DNA of 64,000 nucleotides, taken from Henricia sp. BOLD:AAB3569. Lineage: Eukaryota > Echinodermata > Asteroidea > Spinulosida > Echinasteridae. Position numbers and translations under genes: made by a program. The stretch's first letter is position 1, and each line of letters starts with the position of its first letter. The stretch lies in NCBI GenBank assembly GCA_037783545.1, contig JBBELK010000620.1, positions 2,294,001 to 2,358,000 of the forward strand, written 5' to 3'. Below, in pieces: positions 56,501 to 64,000 of this stretch. The notes beneath the pieces were generated by a model. The model saw nothing but the letters and a program-made list of their open reading frames with translations, did no database searches and was not told where the DNA came from.

Positions 56501-59500
56501 CGCTGTTTGCCAGAATTTCTGAAAATAAGAGGAAAACGTCTAATTTCCACTCTATGCTTAATAGATGATGTTCAAATACTACCCGAAGCAGGGATGTAGT
56601 CGAGTCCTCACAAGTCCTCACAAGTCCACCACAAGTCCCTGGGTCTTAATTCAAGTCACAAGCCATTCAAATGAACACAAAAACAAAGGCATTTTTTGGT
56701 GTGTGTTCATCCTTTGCTTCTTGTTACTGGACTTGTGACAGACTTGTGTGGGACGGACCTTGTATCACAGACTTGACTACAACCCTGGTATGCAAGATGG
56801 GTTTAATAGATGTGTACTATAACCCCCCTACTCCAGTCAATATGCACTAACTATTGCCGCCTGGAATGTGATTGTCTATGAGCAAGCCTGTATGCAAGAG
56901 ATCTATGGGACATTGTTTATTACTGGTACCCATAACTCCAGTCAATATGCATTAACTATTGCCCACCTAGAGGGTGGTTGCTTTTTAGCAAGCCTGTATG
57001 CAGGTCTATAGGATACTCTGGACAAGTCAGGTTTTACTATTGCCCTTAACTCCAGTGAATATGTATTAACTACTGCCCACCTAGAATGTGGTTATCTATT
57101 AGCAGGTTTTACTATTGCCCTTAACTCCAGTCAATATGTATTAACTATTTACCCACCTAGAATGTGGTTATCTATTAGCAGGTTTTACTATTGCCCTTGA
57201 CTCCAGTCAATATGTATTAACTATTTACCCACCTAGAATGTGGTTATCTATTAGCAGGTTTTACTATTGCCCTTGACTCCAGTCAATATGTATTAACTAT
57301 TTACCCACCTAGAATGCGGTTATCTATTAGCAGGTTTTTACTATTGCCCTTAACTCGGGGCAATATGTATTAACTATTTACCCACCTAGAATGTGGTTAT
57401 CTATTAGCAGGTTTTACTATTGCCCTTGACTCCAGTCAATATGTATTAACTATTTACCCACCTAGAATGCGGTTATCTATTAGCAGGTTTTTACTATTGC
57501 CCTTAACTCGGGGCAATATGTATTAACTATTTACCCACCTAGAATGTAGTTATCTATTAGCAGGTTTTACTATTGCCCCTGACTCCAGTCAATATGTATT
57601 AACTATTTACCCACCTAGAATGTGGTTATCTATTAGCAGGGGTTACTATTGCCCTTGACTCCAGTCAATATGTATTAACTATTTACCCACCTAGAATGTG
57701 GTTATCTATCAGCAGGTTTTACTATTGCCCTTAACTCCAGTCAATATGTATTAACTATTACCCACCTGGAAGTTGATGTATCCGTTAGCTAGCTTGTTCA
57801 TGCAGCCTTCGTTGAGGAAGTACAGATCCTTGACATAGAGACTGAAGAATGGAATAACGATTCTATCGCACGCTCCCTCCTGGGCACCCAGCGCCCTCTG
57901 CATGGCCGCTCGCAACGATTGGCGATATGTGGTGAAGTTACTAGTAGGATCCATTTGGTGCTGCAAAAAGACAGATTATGACCTCGATTATAAGGACCAT
58001 TAATGCAATAGCATTCACTTGAAAGAAGGACTGAATCCTATTATTATTCCTCGGAGCTATTTGGTAATGTTCAGGGATGCCAGTGGCCCTTACCTTCAGG
58101 GCCGGGAAAAAATATACGGCCACGGCCACTATCATAACTGCATGTATGTGTGCACATGGACTCGCCAGCACAGTACACTGTACAGTATGTACATGTACAT
58201 TGACAGTACTATTATGAGTGCAATGCAATGGACATGTCAGTATCTACCACTGTTTTTAGGATACAGCGCCCTCTATGTACTTCGTTTTAATTCAAAACTG
58301 TGGTTTGTGGAACCAAAATCTAGCAGAACTGCGGTTCTGGAAAAAATCCATATTAAAAAAATGTTATCCAAAATTGTACAAATTGTTTCCCCCCGGACTC
58401 ACCTCAAGAATTTCAAACTTGTCCATGTTGACTTTGGCCCACGTCTTCTTCAATCTTGTGACTGGATTGAGGTTTAAACCAGCTGCATCCAACAAATGGG
58501 ACAGAAAAGGAGGAAAGGTTAGATAACAAGGTCGATGATTTATAAGAACTCTACAAGACACACTATGGTAAGTTTGAACAGGATTCGAACCTGAGCCACT
58601 GAAGTGAAAGCCAAGTTTGAGTAATGTCACATTGAATGGTTATAGACCGTAACGAATAGACCTTTATCACGGTGCGTCCATCTTTGTCTTGTTCCCCACT
58701 GCATAGTACGTGTACGCGTCGGGCATGATCAGTGCGTGTGCGTGTCTGCGCGATAGCGCGTGCAATCTTCCGTTGTCGTTTTGAGAGGACCACTGTCCGC
58801 GCTGCGCGTTTTCTTGATCGCACCGCGCGCATGTCATTGTGATGCACATAATGAACATTTTCAACACGGGACCAAACTATTTTATTTCGGCAATCCTCGC
58901 TTTGGTTACGTTCATTTTAATAGGGGAAAAGGGAAGATGGCCGCACCGTGATAAAGGTCTATAGCTGCCATCTCATAGGGCAACTTTTGACATTTAAATC
59001 AATTGGTCAACAATGAAAGCACAAAACGTCCTCAAGGAACAAAGAAACTGCCCTACAAGATGGCAGCTATTCGATACGGTCTATAGCATATAATCTCTGA
59101 CTTAGCAACTTACACATTATGGCCATGAGTGAGTTGAAATTGCCGATGTTGTAGCATTCTCTAGCGACATCGATGAAATACTCGATAAGTTTAGCTCGAT
59201 GTCTTTTCTTAATGTGCATACAGACTTCAGTAGCTACCAGATAGCTCAATCGGTTGAACCACTCTACGTAGGCTTCAAGATTCTTGGTTCTCTTCAGGTC
59301 TAACAACCGAAGCTGCAACGACAAAAACACAGGGACAGAATACTTATAACTATGATCGATAGGTCAATATTTGCTCGTCGATGCATGTCAAAGATGATTT
59401 TTGAACATAAAACCCTTCTCTTTGATTAAAGTGTTCCGAGAACTGTTAAACGAAAAACGTTGAGATTTTCTGAGAAAATGGATTTTGATCCAACTTAAAG

Positions 59501-62500
59501 GCCCAGTGGATCATTTGCAATGACCCAAAAAGTAATCGACGAGTTTACAGTGGAAAAGTTCTGAAAGTAAAGATTGAATTAATAGCAACTATCCAATGAA
59601 AGGTTTTCGCTCAAAATGATATAATTTTACCAGAAAATAATCCGTAAAGATGAAATTATTTAGATTTACTTATTTTTGGTTCGCATCTACGCGGTCCAGA
59701 ATGCATGGGCGCTGTGTACTGCGTGTGCGTGTTCCAACGCGATGCATTTTTAAGGATCGCGCGCACACGCAGTATATGATGTGCGCCACAGAGTGCATGA
59801 CGCAAGCCACATAGTACCCGATTAACTGAGAATGAATATTTGAAACACCCCGCCAAGACCAGGAAAACGCATATGGATTTTCATGTTTTTTTTAAAACGT
59901 GGTACATTTGACAAAGCTGAAATTTCTTCGGATGAGTTTGTTGATGTCTTTCTTTTGATTTATAATGGTTTTATTCGCAGAATCGCTCAAAAACAGATCA
60001 ACAAAACTCTTTTACCGTGGCTAACGCAACATCTGGTATGGTGCCTAACCACCATTGAAATAAAACAACTAATCTTGGTTTGTTTCTTACCGTGGTGTCA
60101 CTTTTCTCCTCTTTTATGAATGATTGCACAAACTCCTCAGGTCCAATATTCGCTAACCTCTCCTTCAAGTATCAAAAGACAGAGAAAATTTCAGGTTAGT
60201 CACATTTTATTTGTATAAGGGTCATTCCCAAAATTAGGGGTCCAAAAGTGTGACGTGCTTTTTAAGATTTCCAAGTGTTTTTAGTGATTGAAAGTGGTTT
60301 GCCAGTAGATAATAATTATTTTTATTTCAACAAATGCCACTTAAATTTAATGTTTGTGTGTAGATATGGCACCAAGGTTAATGCAAACTCATTCTACAGC
60401 CAATTTTCATTGGCGTAGGTAACCCGGGACACCAAACTCCTTTTCAATACCATGGAACAAATTATAAGCTTTTATGGTCTTTTGTTTTAAATATTTTTCA
60501 GGAATCAGAAAACAAAATATTTAAAAAAATGATGCTGCCCCCTATACAGGCCACAGTCCATTACTGAGAATTTGTGATCAGGAGGGGTGATTTTTGAAGC
60601 AGAGAGTGTCGTACGTAACTGGGACACCAACAATTTTGGACCCCTAATTTTGGGAATGACCCACATGTGTTTAAAATCAAACAGCTTGAATACGTATAGC
60701 ATTACAAGCCCTCAATGTCTCTAAAATGCAAATCTTAATTAATGGAATAGTCCAGCTACTTTTTGTACATTTCACATGCTGATTTTTCGTAACTTTCAAT
60801 AAACCATAAAATGGCTCAAGTAAACTGACATCAAACTTACTCAAAACTTAACCAAGCAATCTGTCAATGTATTAGGACAACGTTTTCTCCTATTTTCTTA
60901 CCAGCTCTATGTGTGTGAGTTGCTGGGCCAGTACATAGGCACTTGGGCACACATCGATGACGTTCGTTTGGAATGCGGCGGGGTTCGTCCGTAATGAATG
61001 CATTCGCTCCGTCGCGGCTGCATTGACTCGTGATAAGACGTCTTCGTACTTCTCTAACGTTGCAAGCTGTCGACAAGAAAATAACTTGTTTATTAAAACT
61101 CGTAGACAGGATTGGCAATGTCCCAAAAGTTTACTTTTAAAAAAATAGACCAGATAAACCTCAAATGGAAGATAGAAGTGGTTCCAACTGAAATTTTTTT
61201 GCCAGAGATGACATCTTTTTACAAGAAAATGATAACAGAAGCATAAATAGGACGGTGGCTTTGCACGATTTCTTGAAAACATGGGTTTTTCTGTTTTCTT
61301 GGAATGTAGCTGACTTATACACAGGTTGGTTTTTATCATACACATCCTCAATCAAACAGAGATAATGCAGTTTGTAATATACTGAAATGCAAAATAAACT
61401 TATCACTTGTTTAAAATGAAATTGTAACAGTTCAAAATGAAACAAACCAACAATTGCTAATTGAAACATTGGCATTTTATTGATGACATGTCAAGTTTTT
61501 GACCAAGATACACCATCTCATCAGTTTGTTCTACAGTAAAGAACAGAAGAGGGTGCAATGTCAGTCCCCTTTCAATAGCGTGTGTGGCCACCATTGATTT
61601 GGGTACAGGCAGTGCATCGACGGCGCATATTGCCGTTGATCCCCGACAATCGTGGCATGTTGCTTGAAATGCCCATTTTGCACTGGCTTTTTTAAAGCCA
61701 ACATTAAGACATCACGTGCAGCTCATTACAATCATCCCATACCCCTTGGCTAATCACCGACAGTCAAAACAGCTGTGCCATGAAGTGACCATTGAAGGTT
61801 CAAGTGACCTTCAGACACAGTTTGGTCCGACAGTGAGGACACTATTGTCCACAAATAAGTTCACTTTACTACATACACGCAGTGTTATTGTTGCTATTTA
61901 AAGGTTTAAAAGGTGGTAAGTTTCTTTTGCGTTTCAGTATAGTTTTCCAATCCCATAATCCATTCTCAAGAATTGCTCGCTTATACCCTTTGACAAAACT
62001 CTCTCAGGCCATAACATTTACAGCTTGTCCAAATAATACATTCATCAGGAAAATACAAGCAAAACAATATAACATTCAAAGTACATGTAAACCACAAATT
62101 GACCGATGTGAAGCTTATTATACCTTTCTAACTAACGCCTGCATGAGCTGTCCAACATTCTTCCTAAGACTGGCGTCCACAGCGACACATTTCTGTGTTA
62201 TGTCTCTTAAGTGTCTCATCATCCGTTCGTCTCTGAAGTCGTAAGGAAATGTTTCTGTCCACTCACTGAAAACAAAAATATAGACACCTCAGAATTATTC
62301 TTGTGTCTTACTGGCAAAACATTTTTGAAGGTTGGTCAGTACATTCTTTAAATGTGTGCATGGTTTTTGAGTTAAAGATATAGTCTACATGATTGGTAAA
62401 CTGTTACAAATAGTTTTATCCCCCTGTGTGATTGAAGATATGCATGATTAAAACCAACCTGAGCAAAAACCAGCTCCGTACTTCGTCTAACTTTTGAGAA

Positions 62501-63954
62501 AATAGTAAAAAAAGGGTTTGCAGTCATTTCGCCCCAAAACCACTTCGCCCTGAACCATTTCGCCCTGAACCACGGCCTGTGCACAAAGTGGTTTTGGGGC
62601 GAAGTGGCATTTGGGCGATGTAGTGTTTGGACGAAGTAATTTGGGGCGAAATGGCACTCGGGCGAAGTGGTTTGGGGCGAAATGGCACTTGGGCGAAATA
62701 GTTTTGGGGCGAATTTAATTTTCGTCTCATGAGACGAAAACTAATTGTTTTACTCATTTCTCAAAGACTATATCACTTCAGGCAAAACCATTTCAGGGGA
62801 AGTTTTCTACGGTCATTATGTTTATATTGTGTAAGTTAGGCGTAATTCTGTGAACATTTCTGATTTTCGAGATTACCAATTATGTATACTGCCTTTAAAG
62901 TTTTTGAGTACACCGCTACAGGAAAAACAAAAAACTTTGCATTTCTCATTGTAGACTACACTATACTAAACAACAGAAGAAAGAGGCAATAGACCGTTTG
63001 CATTTGTGGCCATGTAAGAGGGCAGGTTTTCATATTTAAATGATGTGACAGTAGATCCACAAAGTGCCTACTCATGCGAGACGCACACTGAAAATGTGAC
63101 TACTCCCTAAAATGGCCGCTGTGCTAAGAGTCTATTGATGGCAAAAGTGCCTTGCTTAAAGTGCCCCTGAAATGGTGTTTTTATCAATGAAATCTATGAA
63201 ACTAGTCCATTAATATACAATCATAAAAACCCTACTTGGAAGTTGTTTGGGGGTTAAAATCAATGCTTTTGATTTTTATGCTAATGAAAATTTACATATG
63301 CATGAGCAAAGTGGTGATGTCACTTTAGGAAAACACAGGAAAATCTCATTCAACTGTGCACAAAAGTCTCCACAATTTTCTCCAACTTGCTGAAACTTTT
63401 GTAACCCATGACGGTTTAGGTTTGTTTTACATGTTGCCTGTTGCAAACCATGAACAAACTAAGGCTTTAAACTGCAGCATTTTTCCACAATTCCAGTTTG
63501 AAGTCTTATGTTTTTTCTTTGCTTTTCGGCTGTGTGTTCCTAAAGTGACATGTCTTTCTACACAAGTAATCCATCATATGCAGCAAAAACTGTGCATTGA
63601 GCATTTCAGGGGCCCTTTAAGGGCACATGCAAAATGGATAGGCTGGGACTCAAACTTACAACATAGAGAATTAACCAGGGTCTTAATTTCGATACACTGG
63701 ACTTCTAAGCCATGGTATTTACTGTAGAGAAAAAAAGTTTATCGACTAGTTTTCTGAGTTTATGTTCAACACTGACGATTTACTCACATGAGGAGCTGTA
63801 GAAGGTTGAGAGTAAACTTTCTTGAAGACTCTCTGTCCATTTCAGGACTTCCAAGTTTCTGTTGCCTGATGCAGACTTGACAGACATCGTGTAGGAGTTG
63901 ATGAGGTTTGATGAAGAGACGGGAGTTGAGGAGGAAGGCAAACAGGTAAGTTCT
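53572..63954 (-). CDS. RASGEF1: RasGEF domain-containing family member 1 (RasGEF1-type) exchange factor, 5' end beyond window
   Basis: Ten exons join in frame (minus strand): 63954-63788, 62265-62124, 61066-60902, 60162-60091, 59312-59114, 58482-58403, 57960-57766, 56518-56395, 55486-55414 and a tentative last exon 53599-53572, about 414 residues against roughly 470-480 for vertebrate RASGEF1A/B/C. The first two exons are the REM/RasGEF_N region. The rest are the CDC25-type catalytic domain, with the conserved blocks LAQQLTHIEL, WFNRLSYLVATEV, NIGNFNSLMAI, VTRLKKTW, IPFFSLYVKDLYFLNEG and KFWQTAKQVTEFMTWKQVEC. RASGEF1 proteins are cytosolic nucleotide-exchange factors; mammalian RASGEF1A/B act on Rap2. 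Exon borders and phases agree throughout. The gene lacks only its N-terminal exon or exons in this window. Which vertebrate paralogue it matches cannot be settled here; a single pre-duplication gene is expected. Confidence 0.93.
53740..54097. mobile_element. TTAA-flanked MITE, AGGAGYGTGACCAGA family, copy 3
   Basis: 358 bases between TTAA 53736-53739 and 54098-54101, in the last RasGEF1 intron and in the same orientation as copy 2. Confidence 0.9.
54102..54242. mobile_element. TTAA-flanked MITE, GTGGGCCCTCCCACTGTGCG
   Basis: 141 bases with long inverted ends (TGTGCGATTTTTGCCACGAA and complement), between TTAA 54098-54101, shared with its neighbour, and 54243-54246. Confidence 0.8.
54304..54337 (+). 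ncRNA. Possible hammerhead-like core / Penelope-type signature
   Basis: CTGAAGA, a 7-bp hairpin (CGAACAG/CTGTTCG) and AAACG mimic the CUGANGA-stem II-GAAA core of a hammerhead ribozyme, as found in Penelope-like elements. The G12 position seems missing and stem III is unclear, so activity is doubtful. Confidence 0.25.
54389..54592. mobile_element. Foldback MITE related to 2711-2990
   Basis: Arms GTCGCGCAGGCTAGGTC and GACCTAGCCTGTGCGAC, core AGAAATCTGTGGCGGATCC. In the last RasGEF1 intron. Confidence 0.7.
54658..55161. mobile_element. TTAA MITE, AGGCAGTATACAT family, copy 3
   Basis: Intact copy of 504 bases between TTAA 54654-54657 and 55162-55165. Central modules of GGGCGAAATGGCACTCGG. Confidence 0.85.
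55414..55486 (-). CDS. RASGEF1: RasGEF1 exon: end of catalytic domain
   Basis: Seventy-three bases encoding LYLASYESEGPETNYERDQ and YKSL, the family's conserved C-terminal motif. Acceptor TCTATCCAG, donor GTAAGT, leaving in phase 2. Confidence 0.9.
55721..56138. mobile_element. TIR element GGGTCATTCCCAAAATTAGG, copy 1
   Basis: Inverted ends around CCCAAAATTAGGGGTCCAAA. The interior matches 60219-60662 closely (GTAACCCGGGACACCAAACT). Confidence 0.8.
56395..56518 (-). CDS. RASGEF1: RasGEF1 exon: C-terminal catalytic helices
   Basis: Encodes KFWQTAKQVTEFMTWKQVEC through LLTAPVFSEN. Acceptor CTTATTTTCAG, donor GTAAGT, leaving in phase 1. Confidence 0.92.
56592..56790. mobile_element. Inverted-repeat element GTAGTCGAGTC
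   Basis: TGTAGTCGAGTC is inverted at the right end (GACTTGACTACA). Relative of 39108-39222. Confidence 0.5.
56820..57765. repeat. Intronic 76-bp tandem array carrying splice-donor copies
   Basis: About ten units of ACTCCAGTCAATATGTATTA plus CTATTTACCCACCTAGAATG. On the minus (gene) strand eight units read CTAG/GTGGGTAAATAG, echoing the true donor CCAG/GTGGGTAATAG at 57766/57765. Confidence 0.9.
57766..57960 (-). CDS. RASGEF1: RasGEF1 exon: helical hairpin region
   Basis: Sixty-five codons from HQMDPTSNF to YINFQ, including IPFFSLYVKDLYFLNEG around the catalytic helical hairpin. Its donor GTGGGTAAT is immediately followed by an intronic tandem array whose units carry the same splice-site sequence. 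Confidence 0.92.
58403..58482 (-). CDS. RASGEF1: RasGEF1 exon: conserved region 3
   Basis: Eighty bases encoding SGLNLNPVTRLKKTW and VNMDKFEILE. Acceptor GGATGCAG, donor GTGAGT. The split Ser codon joins exactly with the previous exon. Confidence 0.92.
58641..59085. mobile_element. TIR element TATAGACCGTAACG, interrupted
   Basis: Left TATAGACCGTAACGAATAG and right complement with internal GCTGCCATCT pair. Only about 140 bases once the inner element 58657-58961 is removed. Confidence 0.75.
58657..58961. mobile_element. TIR element TAGACCTTTATCACGG nested inside another
   Basis: Inverted ends TAGACCTTTATCACGGTGCG and complement. It splits the left arm of 58641-59085. Confidence 0.8.
59114..59312 (-). 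CDS. RASGEF1: RasGEF1 exon: catalytic core
   Basis: Sixty-six codons plus one base. Contains KNLEAYVEWFNRLSYLVATE and the helix with DVARECYNIGNFNSLMAI, structurally conserved region 2. A nested pair of transposons ends about 28 bases into the next intron. Confidence 0.92.
60091..60162 (-). CDS. RASGEF1: RasGEF1 exon: catalytic domain, short exon
   Basis: Twenty-four codons with ERLANIGPEEFVQSF, continuing from LTHIEL. Acceptor is TACTTGAAG, a weak pyrimidine tract, but the reading frame and homology fix it. Donor GTAAGA. Confidence 0.88.
60219..60662. mobile_element. TIR element GGGTCATTCCCAAAATTAGG, copy 2
   Basis: Intact ends GGGTCATTCCC and complement. Slightly longer than copy 1. RasGEF1 intron. 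Confidence 0.8.
60902..61066 (-). CDS. RASGEF1: RasGEF1 exon: linker and start of catalytic domain
   Basis: Exactly 55 codons, LATLEKYEDV to LAQQLTHIEL. The last block is structurally conserved region 1 of CDC25 domains. Donor GTAAGA, phase 0 both sides. Confidence 0.9.
62124..62265 (-). CDS. RASGEF1: RasGEF1 exon: RasGEF_N (REM) region, part 2
   Basis: Encodes EWTETFPYDFRDERMM, a RasGEF1 hallmark, and ends ALVRK before GTATAA. Acceptor TTGTTTTCAG; 142 bases, entering in phase 2 and leaving in phase 0. Confidence 0.88.
62376..62894. mobile_element. TTAA MITE, AGGCAGTATACAT family, copy 4
   Basis: 519 bases between TTAA 62372-62375 and 62895-62898. Closely matches 54658-55161. Confidence 0.85.
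63160..63616. mobile_element. TTAA-flanked element, AGGGCCTGTGACATG family, copy 3
   Basis: Ends AGTGCCCCTGAAATG and CATTTCAGGGGCCCT between TTAA 63156-63159 and 63617-63620. Diverged relative of 11298-11865 (AAGTCTTATG region shared in reverse). Confidence 0.7.
63788..63954 (-). CDS. RASGEF1: RasGEF1 exon: RasGEF_N (REM) region, part 1
   Basis: Starts RTYLFAFLLNSRLFIKPHQL, the conserved REM helix of RasGEF1 proteins, after acceptor CCCTCCAG. Ends in phase 2 before GTGAGT. First exon visible in the window; upstream exons lie beyond 64000. Confidence 0.85.
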
Positions 63955-64000
63955 CTGGAGGGAATGGGAAAGATAAAAGAAGAACAGGCACGGTCATTTT

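Overview
This window is animal nuclear DNA. It has short exons with GT-AG introns, long introns packed with small DNA transposons, minisatellites, tRNA-derived repeats and a recurring AGAGGGCGC word. Together these suggest a marine invertebrate deuterostome (echinoderm, hemichordate or cephalochordate). I cannot name the species. Nothing indicates bacterial or viral origin.

Two protein-coding genes can be rebuilt exon by exon, both on the minus strand. The first (about 557-17115, running off the left edge) encodes a secreted prosaposin-like protein: signal peptide, SapA domain, one complete saposin-B domain and most of a second. It has a TATA box near 17236-17243 and one intron with a GC donor. 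The second (53572-63954, running off the right edge) encodes a RasGEF1-type Ras/Rap guanine-nucleotide exchange factor. Nine exons carry the end of the N-terminal region and the whole CDC25-type catalytic domain, and a tenth, tentative one ends the protein. The two genes have no evident functional link.

The 36 kb between them (about 17.3-53.5 kb) holds no gene I can defend. From 21.3 to 28.9 kb lies a cluster of long foldback (Mutator-like) elements whose 9-10 bp target duplications can be read directly, including one inserted into the end of another and one nested inside another. From 31.2 to 36.5 kb lie two arrays of tRNA-like units, one resembling 5' halves (A box) and one resembling 3' halves (B box). 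Further on are a 115-bp array (33.3-33.8 kb), a roughly 200-bp array (42.1-43.7 kb) and an 11-bp minisatellite (47.3-48.1 kb) that creates long but meaningless open frames.

The introns show the transposon history unusually clearly. At least five families of small elements are flanked by TTAA. In the saposin intron at 10.4-13.2 kb, a tandem duplication carries one TTAA insertion in each copy, so each copy is the empty-site control for the other. In the RasGEF1 gene, a tandem repeat next to one exon appears to have copied that exon's 5' splice site about eight times.
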